Of a stretch of DNA of 64,000 bases, positions 8,318 to 17,263 are shown piece after piece (the first letter of the stretch is position 1; every line of letters starts with the position of its first letter). A model generated the notes under the pieces. The model was not told the origin of the DNA. It saw nothing but the letters and a program-made list of their open reading frames with translations, and ran no database searches. This DNA comes from CAKXIK01 sp050947015. GTDB lineage: Bacteria; Bacillota; Clostridia; Oscillospirales; Acutalibacteraceae. The stretch covers positions 124,001-188,000 of the forward strand of contig JBMNVT010000001.1 of assembly GCA_050947015.1 (NCBI GenBank), given 5' to 3'. Made by a program: the position numbers and the translations under genes.

Positions 8318-9328
8318 ATGTCGCAGCTGAAGATTCCTGCGGGCTATCAAAGCCGGCAGTCAATCAGGGAAACAGAGATCGCAATTAAGCAGACAAAGGA
8401 TTTTTTTGAGCGGGAACTTGCCCGCCAGTTGAATTTGACGCGTGTCTCGGCACCGCTTTTTGTCCGGCCGGAAACAGGCCTGAACGACAATCTCAACGGG
8501 GTGGAGCGCCCGGTTCGCTTTGGAATTCGCGAGCAGAACGATGCCGAGGTGGAAGTGGTTCATTCACTTGCCAAGTGGAAAAGGATGGCGCTCAAACGGT
8601 ATGGATTTTCTGAGGGAGAGGGACTTTACACCGATATGAGCGCGATCCGTCGGGATGAGGATACCGATAATCTGCACTCCCTGTATGTTGACCAATGGGA
8701 CTGGGAAAAAATTCTTGGAGCCGGAGAAAGAACGACGGAGACGCTGAAAAATGTGGTGCGCCATGTTTATGCGGCGCTGCGTGCAACAGAGGATTATCTT
8801 GCGGGGATCTATCCGTTTTTAGGGCGCATCTTGCCGAAGGAAATCTCTTTTGTAACAACGCAGGAGCTGGAGAACCGTTTTCCGGAGAAAAGCCCGAAGG
8901 AAAGAGAAAACCTGATTGCTCAGGAGAAGGGTGCCGTATTTCTGATGCAGATTGGCGGCGCAATGAAATCCGGGGAGAAACACGACGGCCGCGCACCTGA
9001 CTATGATGACTGGAGCCTGAACGGAGATATTCTGGTGAATTACCCGGTTTTGGGTCTTGCGCTGGAGCTTTCTTCCATGGGAATCCGGGTGAATGCCGAA
9101 AGCCTGCGCCGTCAGCTGACCGTCAGCGGCTGCACGGAACGCGCAGAGCTTCCGTTCCAAAAGGCGCTGCTGAACGGTGAATTACCAGATACCATCGGAG
9201 GAGGAATCGGCCAGTCAAGAATCTGCATGTTCTTTTTGCGTAAAGCACATATCGGCGAAGTGCAGGCTTCTGTTTGGCCGGAGGATACCATGCGGCAGGC
9301 AGAGGCGGCAGGTCTGCAGCTTCTGTAA
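8318..9328 (+). CDS. asnA: Aspartate-ammonia ligase (asparagine synthetase A)
   Basis: 336 residues, the usual AsnA length. The enzyme makes asparagine from aspartate, ammonia and ATP in the cytoplasm and has a class II aminoacyl-tRNA synthetase-like core. Diagnostic stretches include the N-terminal IRETEIAIKQTKDFFERELA, RPVRFGIRE, the VVHSLAKWKRMAL segment, YTDMSAIRRDED, YVDQWDWEK and the C-terminal TIGGGIGQSR motif. The ATG is preceded by GGAAGAAGGA. It is a single gene with its own promoter; the pyrR operon starts just downstream with a separate promoter. Confidence 0.97.
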   Translation: MSQLKIPAGYQSRQSIRETEIAIKQTKDFFERELARQLNLTRVSAPLFVRPETGLNDNLNGVERPVRFGIREQNDAEVEVVHSLAKWKRMALKRYGFSEGEGLYTDMSAIRRDEDTDNLHSLYVDQWDWEKILGAGERTTETLKNVVRHVYAALRATEDYLAGIYPFLGRILPKEISFVTTQELENRFPEKSPKERENLIAQEKGAVFLMQIGGAMKSGEKHDGRAPDYDDWSLNGDILVNYPVLGLALELSSMGIRVNAESLRRQLTVSGCTERAELPFQKALLNGELPDTIGGGIGQSRICMFFLRKAHIGEVQASVWPEDTMRQAEAAGLQLL

Positions 9329-9355
9329 AAAAGTTTATTCTTTTTTCATTTCCTA

Positions 9356-9384
9356 TTTACAAATGAAGCAAATCGTGTTATGAT
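9356..9384 (+). promoter_or_regulatory. Promoter of the pyr operon
   Basis: TTTACA 9356-9361, a 17-base spacer and TATGAT 9379-9384, directly upstream of the PyrR leader. Confidence 0.65.
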
Positions 9385-9394
9385 ACCACAAGAA

Positions 9395-9506
9395 TCTTTA
9401 AGGCGATCCAGAGAGGTCGGCAAGAGGAACCAAAGTGCATCGTTGCGCGTTGTTGCGCGTTTTTTGTGCGGTTCTGCCGATTTCTGGCGGAACCGCACTT
9501 TTTTTT
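9395..9506 (+). promoter_or_regulatory. PyrR-binding leader and attenuator
   Basis: The leader holds the conserved PyrR recognition sequence (ATCCAGAGAGGT followed by GGCAAGAGG at about 9406-9428). A terminator hairpin follows: arms GTGCGGTTCTGCC 9466-9478 and GGCGGAACCGCAC 9486-9498, then eight Ts. With UMP bound, PyrR stabilises the anti-antiterminator so the terminator forms. The operon is thus repressed by pyrimidines. The pyrR start follows 25 bases after the arm. Confidence 0.92.
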
Positions 9507-9522
9507 GATTGCGAGGCGTCTG

Positions 9523-10071
9523 ATGGTGCAGATGAAAGCTCAGATTATGGACGATGCTGCGGTGTTTCGTGCTCTGATGCGGATTGCGCATGAAATTGAA
9601 GAGCGCAACAGCAGCTGCAGCGAGCTTTGCCTGGTGGGCATCTGCCGCCGTGGTGTTCCGCTGGCGCAGCAGATTGCGCAAAACATCCGCAGCTTTTCCA
9701 AAATAAAGATTTACGTGGGCGGATTGGATATTTCCAATCACCGTGATGACGGAAGGGCCGCCCGGAAAATAAGCGGTACCGAAATGAATTTTTCGGTGGA
9801 GGGGCGCACGGTCGTGCTGGTCGATGATGTCATCTGCACCGGACGCACCGTTCGCGCAGCGATGGACGCGCTGATGGAGCATGGCCGTCCGGCGTGTATT
9901 CAGCTTGCCGTGCTGATTGACCGCGGACACCGGGAACTGCCGATTCGCGGTGATTATGTCGGCAAAAACGTGCCAACAGCCCGCAGTGAGATCGTGCGGG
10001 TTTGCCTGCCCGGTTTTGACGAAACCACCGGAGTCAGAATTTACTGCCGCTCGGACGGAGAAGCAGAGTAA
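9523..10071 (+). CDS. pyrR: Pyrimidine operon attenuator / uracil phosphoribosyltransferase PyrR
   Basis: 182 residues, type I phosphoribosyltransferase fold. The PRPP loop VVLVDDVICTGRTVRAA lies near residue 100, and RIAHEIEERN at the N-terminus is typical. PyrR binds pyr leader RNA in response to UMP and can also salvage uracil. The ATG at 9523 (GCGAGG six bases upstream) is preferred; an ATG at 9532 is possible. The longer reading would start inside the attenuator hairpin and is rejected. First gene of a two-gene operon with the uracil permease. Confidence 0.95.
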   Translation: MVQMKAQIMDDAAVFRALMRIAHEIEERNSSCSELCLVGICRRGVPLAQQIAQNIRSFSKIKIYVGGLDISNHRDDGRAARKISGTEMNFSVEGRTVVLVDDVICTGRTVRAAMDALMEHGRPACIQLAVLIDRGHRELPIRGDYVGKNVPTARSEIVRVCLPGFDETTGVRIYCRSDGEAE

Positions 10072-10140
10072 GCTTGTCGTTTTTTGCAATTCTGCAGTTT
10101 GATAAATCTGCAATTCTGAAACAGAAAAGGAAGGATTTGA

Positions 10141-11529
10141 ATGAAAAACAAACTGGTCATTCCGCCCGAAGGGATCCGCGATGCAAGAAAGCTCGGGATT
10201 CCGAAAATGCTTCTGCTGGGTGTGCAGCACATGTTTGCCATGTTTGGCGCCACTATTCTGGTGCCGGTGCTTACCGGTCTGAGCATGTCGGCGACACTTC
10301 TGTTTGCCGGCCTTGGCACGCTGTTGTTCCATCTGTTCGCCAAAGGAAAGGTTCCTGCATTTCTTGGTTCATCGTTTGCGTTTCTCGGCGGTTACGCCAC
10401 GGTAAAAACATTGGGTGCGCAGTACGGTCTCAGCGAGCAGCAATCGATTCCGTATGCCTGCATGGGCGTTGTTGCGGCCGGCCTGCTGTACTTTGTTCTT
10501 GCCGCGTTGTTCAAGCTGTTTGGCGTCAACCGCGTGATGAAATTTTTCCCGCCGATTGTTACAGGCCCCATTATTATTGCTATCGGCCTGACGCTTTCCG
10601 GCTCGGCCATCACCAACTGCTCCGCAAACTGGTGGATCGCTCTGCTGGCCATCGCCATCATTGTGGTCTGCAATATCTGGGGCAAGGGAATGATTAAAAT
10701 TGTTCCGATTCTGCTCGGTGTGGTTGGTTCTTATGCCATTGCGGCCATTCTGGATGCTGCCGGAGTGGTGCAGCTGCTGGATCCGGAAAAGGTTCTTGCC
10801 TTGCAGAATGCCGAGTGGGTTGGTCTGCCGTTCCAGTGGAGCGATACGGGTCTTTCCATTTTCGGCAATGGGTTTAACAGCAGCCTGCTGATCAGCTCTG
10901 TTATCACCATTATGCCGATTGCCTTGGCTACCATGGTAGAACATATTGGAGATATGTGCGCCATTTCCTCCAGCGTCGGTGAAAATTATCTGCAGAATCC
11001 CGGTCTGCACCGGACTCTGATGGGTGACGGCCTTGCAACTATTCTAGCGTCGCTGTTTGGCGCGCCTGCGAATACGACATACGGTGAAAACACCGGCGTT
11101 CTGAATCTGACAAAGGTGTATGATCCGCGCGTCATTCGTATCGCGGCCTATATTGCCATTCTGTTTTCCTTCTGCCCGAAGTTTGTTGCATTAATCAACT
11201 GCATGCCAACAGCGACCATCGGCGGCGTTTCGCTGGTTCTGTACGGCATGATCTCTGCGGTTGGTGTGCGCAATGTGGTTGAAAATCAGGTTGACTTTAC
11301 AAAGTCCCGCAATGTGATTATTGCGGCGTTGATCCTTGTGCTGGCCATTGGTATTAAATACGGCGCAAATGACGCGCTTTCCATCGGCTTCGCCAGCCTT
11401 TCCGGCATTGCGGTTGCAGCCTTGGTTGGCATTATCCTCAACGCGGTTCTTCCCGGCAAGGATTACGAGTTCGGCAAAGATCAAAAGGGAGATACCTCAG
11501 TCAATTTTGAGGTCGGACGAAACGACTGA
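10141..11529 (+). CDS. uraA: Uracil permease (NCS2 family)
   Basis: 462-residue integral membrane protein with about 14 hydrophobic segments. NCS2 hallmarks are LLLGVQHMFAMFGATILVP near the N-terminus, FLGSSFAF, MVEHIGDMCAIS (Glu of the substrate site) and GAPANTTYGENTGV. It imports uracil with protons. It sits 69 bases after pyrR and shares the PyrR-controlled leader, which supports uracil over xanthine as substrate. The ATG follows AAAGGAAGG. Equivalent names are pyrP and uraA. Confidence 0.93.
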   Translation: MKNKLVIPPEGIRDARKLGIPKMLLLGVQHMFAMFGATILVPVLTGLSMSATLLFAGLGTLLFHLFAKGKVPAFLGSSFAFLGGYATVKTLGAQYGLSEQQSIPYACMGVVAAGLLYFVLAALFKLFGVNRVMKFFPPIVTGPIIIAIGLTLSGSAITNCSANWWIALLAIAIIVVCNIWGKGMIKIVPILLGVVGSYAIAAILDAAGVVQLLDPEKVLALQNAEWVGLPFQWSDTGLSIFGNGFNSSLLISSVITIMPIALATMVEHIGDMCAISSSVGENYLQNPGLHRTLMGDGLATILASLFGAPANTTYGENTGVLNLTKVYDPRVIRIAAYIAILFSFCPKFVALINCMPTATIGGVSLVLYGMISAVGVRNVVENQVDFTKSRNVIIAALILVLAIGIKYGANDALSIGFASLSGIAVAALVGIILNAVLPGKDYEFGKDQKGDTSVNFEVGRND

Positions 11530-11659
11530 GTTGTCGTCTTGCCTGTAAAAAGCGCTGTGCAGCTCATTCAGGCGTGTCCGAGTCTAATGAAAGAAAACCG
11601 TTGCGGATTGGGCAGACAGAGCAGCCCTATAAAGACGCTATTGGAACAAATCTAAGAAA

Positions 11660-11713
11660 AAAACCATGCGCTGAAATCGGATTGACCGCCGGTTTTCAGT
11701 GCATGGCTTTTCA
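11660..11713. terminator. Bidirectional terminator between uracil permease and SGNH esterase
   Basis: Hairpin with AACCATGCGCTGAAA paired to TTTTCAGTGCATGG, A-rich on the left and T-rich on the right, between converging genes. Confidence 0.75.
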
Positions 11714-11738
11714 TTTTGTTTTTTCTGTATCCGGGGTT

Positions 11739-12818
11739 TCAGCCCGGGGAATCGATGTTTTCACCTGCGCTGCGTATGACTGAAAGCAGCCGCTCTGTCA
11801 TTTGAGCAAAACCCTGCCGGTTTGGGTGCAGGAACCCGTCCTCAAACAGCTCGGTATCATGGTCAATCAGTGTACCGCCATCAATCAGTGTCATGTGGTC
11901 GTATTTCAGGGATTCCCGCAGCAGAATATTTTTGATTTCGGCAAGCGGTGCGCCGTGGGGAGGCAAACTGTCACAGTCCGCACGCCAGAGAGGGCTGATA
12001 ATATAGATCGGCGTTTTGGGAAACAACTCATGCAAACGGGCAAGATAGGCAGAAGCGTTTTTGCAGATCGTCTCGACGGATGCGCAGTCGTGCCAGTCGT
12101 TGGTGCCGTAAGCCACCGTGACGCATACGGGCCGGAAGGAAAGCTGCTCCAGTCCGTTTAAACTTTCGGGCTGAAAAATGTGGCCGCCGATTCCCTGATT
12201 CAGCGCATCGACGTCCAAAGCGTCGGCAAGGCGCGCCACATAGCATTTGCTCGGCCATCCTGCAACAAAGCCCTGTGTAATCGAATCTCCCAGACAAAGA
12301 ATCTGCGGCCTTTTGGCGGCAGGCTCCAGCGAACCGTTGGAATGCAAACGGGCAAAGCCGCAGCCGAGAATCAGCGGCAGAACAATCTGAACCTCGCGCA
12401 GGCGATGCTGCGGATTAGAAAAAGAAAAGTGAAGTGTCGCGCGCCGCGGCCGTTCGGACTTGACCAGCCGACCATCCAGCCAGAAATCAATTCCGTCCAC
12501 CCGCGCGTGGCCGTGATTACCGCCCCCAAACATGCGTTTCATGTTTTCTTTGGCCTGTTTTTTGTCGGAAGGCTGAATTTGCCTGGCGACAGGCAAAAAA
12601 AGCTTTAAGACATTGTGCGGTCGGCAGCGAAGGGAGATCCGGCTGCCATTGGTGCGAAAACGCAGGACGACCCCGGCAGCAGAATCTGTCATAGCGCGCC
12701 ACATGGCGTTTGGGGCGACTGCCTGCAGCTGTGCGGGGAAAAAACGGGAGAATGAAACATAACCGTCTTTCCCGGTAACGGATGCAACCGCATTCTGTGC
12801 AAAAATTTCTGGATTCAT
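11739..12818 (-). CDS. SGNH/GDSL-family hydrolase
   Basis: 359 residues. The C-terminal half has the SGNH blocks in order: CLGDSITQG (catalytic Ser, block I), NQGIGGH (Gly, block II), YGTNDWHD (Asn, block III) and DGFLHPN (Asp and His, block V). The N-terminal 150 residues form a beta-rich domain like those of carbohydrate esterases that remove acetyl groups from sugars. No signal peptide is seen, so it is probably cytoplasmic. AGAGGTG precedes the ATG. It is a single gene bounded by terminators. The exact ester substrate cannot be read from sequence. Confidence 0.85.
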   Translation of the reverse strand: MNPEIFAQNAVASVTGKDGYVSFSRFFPAQLQAVAPNAMWRAMTDSAAGVVLRFRTNGSRISLRCRPHNVLKLFLPVARQIQPSDKKQAKENMKRMFGGGNHGHARVDGIDFWLDGRLVKSERPRRATLHFSFSNPQHRLREVQIVLPLILGCGFARLHSNGSLEPAAKRPQILCLGDSITQGFVAGWPSKCYVARLADALDVDALNQGIGGHIFQPESLNGLEQLSFRPVCVTVAYGTNDWHDCASVETICKNASAYLARLHELFPKTPIYIISPLWRADCDSLPPHGAPLAEIKNILLRESLKYDHMTLIDGGTLIDHDTELFEDGFLHPNRQGFAQMTERLLSVIRSAGENIDSPG

Positions 12819-12871
12819 CTTACACCTCTTTTTCTATGTTCTGTTTCAAATATTTCGGTGGAGAGCAAATT

Positions 12872-12914
12872 TTTAAAAAATCGCCAGACGTACCCGGCCA
12901 AAGTACGTCTGGCG
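12872..12914 (-). terminator. Terminator of the lysC operon
   Basis: Perfect 12-bp stem (CGCCAGACGTAC and its complement, 12882-12914) followed on the minus strand by a T run, 20 bases after the lysC stop. Confidence 0.85.
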
Positions 12915-12933
12915 TAATACTTCTCCGAAAAAA

Positions 12934-14136
12934 TCAGTTTTCGGGAAAAAATGCGTTGTGAATGGCGCGGACGGCGCGATCTGCGTCCTCGCGGACAATC
13001 AAAACAGAAACCTTGATTTCGCTGGTTGCGATCATCTGGATGTTAATTTGAGCGCTGTAAAGAGCTTCAAACATTTTGCTGGCAACGCCCGCGTGGGTTT
13101 CCATACCGGCGCCGACAATGGAAACCTTGGCAACGTCTTCGTCATAAATAACCTGTGCGTCGCCGAACGTGTCATCCAAAATTGCCAGAGCATCCTTCAG
13201 ATAGCCTGCGGCAACCGTGAAGGTGATATCCTTTGTGCCGTCGCGGCCGACCGACTGCAGAATAATGTCCACATTGATATCTTTAGCCGAAAGGCGGGAA
13301 AAAAGCTTAAATGCAGTGCCCGGTTCATCCGGTACACCGATAACCGAAATCCGCGCCACATTGGTATCTTTTGCAACTCCGCTAATCATCATTTTTTCCA
13401 TTCTGGTAGCCTCCTTCACAATTGTGCCGGGAACATTGGTCAGGCTGGAAAGAACCTCCAGCTCAACACTATATTTTTTTGCCATTTCCACAGAGCGGTT
13501 GTTGAGCACCTGCGCACCCAGCGTTGCAAGCTCCAGCATTTCGTCGTAGGAAATCGCATCCAATTTTGTTGCGGTCGGAACCTTGCGTGGGTCGGCGGTG
13601 TAAACGCCATCCACATCGGTATAGATCTGACACTTATCGGCCTTCATGACGGCTGCAATGGCGACGGCACTGGTGTCGCTGCCGCCGCGGCCGAGCGTTG
13701 TCATGTCGCCATATTGATTGACGCCCTGAAAGCCTGCTACAACAACAATATTGTGTTTATCCAGTTCTGCCTTCAGACGGTCGGTTTCCACGCGTTTGAT
13801 GCGGGCGGCGCTGTAGGTGGAATTCGTTTTAAACCCTGCCTGCCAGCCAAGCAGAGAAACGACCGGATACCCCAGTTTCTGAATTGCCATAGCAAGCAAA
13901 GAGATGGAAATTTGTTCGCCGGAAGCCAGCAGCATATCCATTTCGCGCCGGGATGCGTTCGGGTTAATTTCATTTGCCTTGTCAATCAAATCGTCGGTGG
14001 TGTCGCCCTGTGCGGAAACAACGACGACAACATCGTTGCCCTGTTTATAGGTGTTGGTGACAATGCGCGCAACATTAAAAACGCGTTCTGCATTTGCAAC
14101 CGAAGTTCCGCCGAACTTTTGAACAATCAGACTCAT
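12934..14136 (-). CDS. lysC: Aspartate kinase
   Basis: 400 residues. Begins with the KFGGTSV motif, followed by the amino-acid kinase domain (to about residue 250, including GRGGSDTSAVA and YTDVDGVYTADPR). Two ACT domains form the C-terminal third and usually bind lysine or threonine. It phosphorylates aspartate, the first step to lysine, threonine and methionine. A strong GGAGGG precedes the ATG. It is the last gene of the ACT protein-hom-thrB-lysC operon, 45 bases after thrB, which suggests the threonine-linked isozyme; feedback ligand is not readable. Confidence 0.95.
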   Translation of the reverse strand: MSLIVQKFGGTSVANAERVFNVARIVTNTYKQGNDVVVVVSAQGDTTDDLIDKANEINPNASRREMDMLLASGEQISISLLAMAIQKLGYPVVSLLGWQAGFKTNSTYSAARIKRVETDRLKAELDKHNIVVVAGFQGVNQYGDMTTLGRGGSDTSAVAIAAVMKADKCQIYTDVDGVYTADPRKVPTATKLDAISYDEMLELATLGAQVLNNRSVEMAKKYSVELEVLSSLTNVPGTIVKEATRMEKMMISGVAKDTNVARISVIGVPDEPGTAFKLFSRLSAKDINVDIILQSVGRDGTKDITFTVAAGYLKDALAILDDTFGDAQVIYDEDVAKVSIVGAGMETHAGVASKMFEALYSAQINIQMIATSEIKVSVLIVREDADRAVRAIHNAFFPEN

Positions 14137-14181
14137 ACGTTAGTTCCCTCCAATAATCAAGTCTATCTATCACCAAACGGG

Positions 14182-15078
14182 TCAGTCCAGAAAAACGGCT
14201 GCACCGTGACTGTCGCTTTTCAAAATTTTAAGCTGCCAGCCGGAAATTTCTTTTTCCTCCAGCCGCGCAATCGCGTATTTCTCAAAGTCCTGAGAAACCT
14301 CATCGCCGATGATGGCGATAATCGACGGGCCTGCGCCGCTGATGTACGTTCCGTAGGAACCAAGCTCATAAGTAATGCGGAACACCTGTTCCATGCCGGG
14401 GATAAAGTGCGCGCGATATGGCTGATGCAGCGTATCCTGCACCGCGACGCGCAGGTTTTCCAGCGAACCGGAGAACAGTGATGCGGTAATCAGTGCGGAG
14501 CGGGAAAGGTTATACACGGCGTTCTGCCGGGAAACCTCCTGCGGGAGAACGCCGCGTGCCACTTCTGTTTTCAGCTCAAACGGCGGAATTAACACCGCAA
14601 AACGGATTTTCGGTGCAACCGGAACGCTGACGCTGTAAACGCGCCGGTTTTCCACGGCGGACGCTACCAAGCCCCCCAACACGGCAGGGGTAGTGTTGTC
14701 GGGGTGGCCCTCCAGTCGGTTGGCCAGATTGACGATCTCGTGCCGGTCGAACGGATTGCCGAGCAGCCGGTTTGCGCCGAGCAGACCGGCCACAATGCAG
14801 GCGGAACTGCTGCCCAGACCGCGCGTCATCGGAATATCGCTTTGCTGCTCGATCCGCAGACCGGGCAGCTTTGCGCCGCATTCGTCATAAAGCTGTTTGG
14901 CGGCCCAGTAGATCAGATTGTCTTCTCCGGTTGGGACATCCAGTCCGTCGCGTGAGGAGATGAAAATGCCGTCCTCTTCCTCCATCCAAACCTGATTATA
15001 AAGTGTAAGCGCAATGCCAAGCGCATCAAAGCCGGAACCAAGATTAGCACTTGTTGCGGGAACCTGAATACGAATCAT
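14182..15078 (-). CDS. thrB: Homoserine kinase
   Basis: 298 residues of the GHMP kinase family. N-terminal substrate motif PATSANLGSGFDALG, ATP loop TRGLGSSSACIVAGL (about 85-100), and the C-terminal GTYISGAGPSIIAI. It phosphorylates homoserine for threonine synthesis. It lies 29 bases downstream of hom and 45 bases upstream of lysC in the same orientation. No threonine synthase (thrC) gene is present in this operon. Confidence 0.95.
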   Translation of the reverse strand: MIRIQVPATSANLGSGFDALGIALTLYNQVWMEEEDGIFISSRDGLDVPTGEDNLIYWAAKQLYDECGAKLPGLRIEQQSDIPMTRGLGSSSACIVAGLLGANRLLGNPFDRHEIVNLANRLEGHPDNTTPAVLGGLVASAVENRRVYSVSVPVAPKIRFAVLIPPFELKTEVARGVLPQEVSRQNAVYNLSRSALITASLFSGSLENLRVAVQDTLHQPYRAHFIPGMEQVFRITYELGSYGTYISGAGPSIIAIIGDEVSQDFEKYAIARLEEKEISGWQLKILKSDSHGAAVFLD

Positions 15079-15107
15079 GAAAGAAAAACCCTTTCTTCAG
15101 CGTGGGA

Positions 15108-16358
15108 TTATTCAAAGTCGGCAAGGCGAATCTGGCTTGCAATCGTGCAGCCATGATTCATAAGCGCGGCGCATTTCTGATCCAAAAACTCCTCAGATTC
15201 TGCGCAGGACGTTACAAAAGCAACCTCGCCAGCAGGTACATTCTCGCGGTTCAGGAAGGTGACCTTGCCGAACTCTTTTTCGGCCGCCGCCCTGGCAGCT
15301 TCCGTGGAAGAAGCGCAGATACGATAATATTTTCTCACAGCAGCTTTGCGATAATCCGCAACAACGCCGTCGCCGCCGTCTGCCCAACTCAGGTATTTAC
15401 GGGCGTCCAGGTGTTTTGCGCAATCGATTACGTCGGCCACCACAGCGCTGGCGGTGGGGTATTTGCCTGCGCCCTTGCCGTAAAACAGCACGTCGCCGGT
15501 TTCGTCGCCTTCGACCATAATTGCGTTGAACACGTCGTCAACGCCTGCCAGCTGGCTTTCACGCGGAACCAGATACGGAGCGGTGATAACATATACGGTG
15601 CCGTCCTCCATACGACGCGTGCAGCCGAGCAGTTTGACAGCACATCCAAATTGGTCGGCGTATTCAACATCCGCCAAAGAAACACCGGTGATGCCTTCGG
15701 TATGAACCTGACGGGGATAAACGTGGCGTCCAAAGGCCAGTGAAGCCAGAATGCAGATTTTGCGGCAGGTGTCGTGGCCTTCAATGTCGGCGGCCGGGTT
15801 GCGTTCCGCATAACCAAGCTTCTGTGCCAGAGCCAGTGCGTTTTCAAACGACATTTGATCCTTTATCATTTTAGTCAGAATAAAGTTTGTGGTTCCATTT
15901 AAAATGCCGGAAATCTGCTTTACTTCATTTGCCGCAAGACATTGCACCATGGGACGGATAATCGGAATTCCACCGCCTACGCTGGCTTCAAAAAGAAAAT
16001 TCGCATTGTGCTTTTCCGCCAGCTGCAAAAGTTCAGCGCCCTTTTCCGCCACAAGCTCTTTGTTGGAGGTGACAACGCTTTTGCCTTCAGAAAGGCAGCG
16101 CGAAACAAACTCAAATGCCGGGTGCACACCGCCCATCACCTCAACAACAATCCGAATTTCCGGGTCTCCGGCAATTACTTCAAAATCCTTTGTAAATTTA
16201 TCTGAATAAGAAAGCCCCGGAAAATCACGGAGATCGAGAATATATTTTACGTTAATTTCCTGTTTGGCACGTTTGGCGATGCTGTCATGGTGAGAAAGAA
16301 GAACCTCCACCACACCGGAACCGACGACTCCGTGTCCCATTACGGCAACTTGAATCAT
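15108..16358 (-). CDS. hom: Homoserine dehydrogenase
   Basis: 416 residues. An N-terminal NAD(P)-binding fold (VMGHGVVGSGVVEVL), the catalytic domain with SVGGGIPIIRP and ADIEGHDTCRKICIL, and a C-terminal ACT domain (from about residue 340). It reduces aspartate semialdehyde to homoserine. The ATG ending at 16358 fits the family start; a TTG seven codons upstream is possible but lies in the likely ribosome site. Second gene of the operon, 72 bases after the ACT-protein gene. Confidence 0.95.
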   Translation of the reverse strand: MIQVAVMGHGVVGSGVVEVLLSHHDSIAKRAKQEINVKYILDLRDFPGLSYSDKFTKDFEVIAGDPEIRIVVEVMGGVHPAFEFVSRCLSEGKSVVTSNKELVAEKGAELLQLAEKHNANFLFEASVGGGIPIIRPMVQCLAANEVKQISGILNGTTNFILTKMIKDQMSFENALALAQKLGYAERNPAADIEGHDTCRKICILASLAFGRHVYPRQVHTEGITGVSLADVEYADQFGCAVKLLGCTRRMEDGTVYVITAPYLVPRESQLAGVDDVFNAIMVEGDETGDVLFYGKGAGKYPTASAVVADVIDCAKHLDARKYLSWADGGDGVVADYRKAAVRKYYRICASSTEAARAAAEKEFGKVTFLNRENVPAGEVAFVTSCAESEEFLDQKCAALMNHGCTIASQIRLADFE

Positions 16359-16430
16359 GAACAAAGACACCCTTTCCAAAATAAAAGTCCTGCAGAATAA
16401 AGTTTTTGCGCCCGGCCATGCAAACGTTAA

Positions 16431-16871
16431 TTAATTGCCGGAAATGCTCTCGATTGTGTCGACGCCCTCAATATTCCGCAGCCGGTCAAGCAGCTGAGAA
16501 ACGGAGATATCAAGGTTCTGCACGTCACATGAAACCGCAACCAGCGCAGCACCGGCAATCGGAATATTCTGATTGACCGTCAGAATATTGGCTCCCGCAT
16601 TATAGAATGTCGAAATCAGCGACATTAATACCCCTGGTTTATCCCGCAGAATCGCGTGAACAGAGATAATATGGGAAGCGGGCGCATCGCTGTAAGCATA
16701 AACACAATCCTTATACTTATAAAACGCGCTGCGGGAAATACCAACCAAGCGGGTTGCCTCGGCAGCGGAATGAGCCTGACCGGTGGAAAGAAGCTTTTTC
16801 GCTTCCACAACCTTTAAAAAAATTTCCGGCAGAGCAGAGGAAGAAACCAGCAAAAACGAGGAATCCTTCAT
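16431..16871 (-). CDS. ACT domain protein, UPF0735 / PheB family
   Basis: 146 residues. The N-terminal part resembles a short helix-turn-helix (EATRLVGISRSAFYKYKDCVY) and the C-terminal part is an ACT domain (RDKPGVLMSLISTFYNAGANI). This layout is the UPF0735 family, often next to threonine or phenylalanine genes and thought to be an amino-acid-responsive regulator. The ATG ending at 16871 follows GGTGG. As first gene of the hom-thrB-lysC operon it is a good candidate for sensing an aspartate-family amino acid, but that is inference. Confidence 0.85.
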   Translation of the reverse strand: MKDSSFLLVSSSALPEIFLKVVEAKKLLSTGQAHSAAEATRLVGISRSAFYKYKDCVYAYSDAPASHIISVHAILRDKPGVLMSLISTFYNAGANILTVNQNIPIAGAALVAVSCDVQNLDISVSQLLDRLRNIEGVDTIESISGN

Positions 16872-16914
16872 GGAAAGTCCACCACCTGAATACGAATGTA
16901 TTTTGTCGAAATAC

Positions 16915-16943
16915 ACTATACCATGCATTTAGAAGATTCTCAA
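16915..16943 (-). promoter_or_regulatory. Promoter of the threonine-branch operon
   Basis: On the minus strand TTGAGA (complement of 16938-16943), a 17-base spacer and TATAGT (complement of 16915-16920), 43 bases before the ACT-protein start. Confidence 0.6.
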
Positions 16944-17263
16944 ATACGAAATTAGAACAAATCAAGACAAATAGAAGGAAATAATCGAAAAAGTCCAATA
17001 TAATTGCAAAATTACTTCCAATCCCGCGTGATTCCTCTTGTTTTCTTTCATTTAAAATCAAAAGACGTGTTGCCGTTTTTCAACAAAAGACTAATGTTTT
17101 TTTTACAAGGACACCGCAAATCTATTTTTGTGTATTCTCTGCAGAAAAAGAATCCGCAAAGGGAAAATACCGTACAAATTGAGATTGGCGGCATATCAAG
17201 AAAAAGCCATGCCATCGGCTGGGTGCAAAGCATTCAGTCAACAGCACGGCCTGCAAAACGGAA
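16944..17263. other. Intergenic stretch without a gene
   Basis: AT-rich region between the threonine-branch promoter and the 3' end of the PBP gene. I looked for a T-box leader and saw none. Only a weak minus-strand AGCC/GGCT hairpin followed by Ts near 17205-17222 could end the PBP transcript. Confidence 0.5.

Noticed and set aside
9466..9522. A longer PyrR start within the leader
   Set aside because: It would translate the attenuator hairpin itself; the family start fits 9523.
16872..17263. Possible T-box leader for the threonine-branch operon
   Set aside because: No T-box sequence, specifier loop or terminator was seen; a plain promoter lies 43 bases before the first gene.
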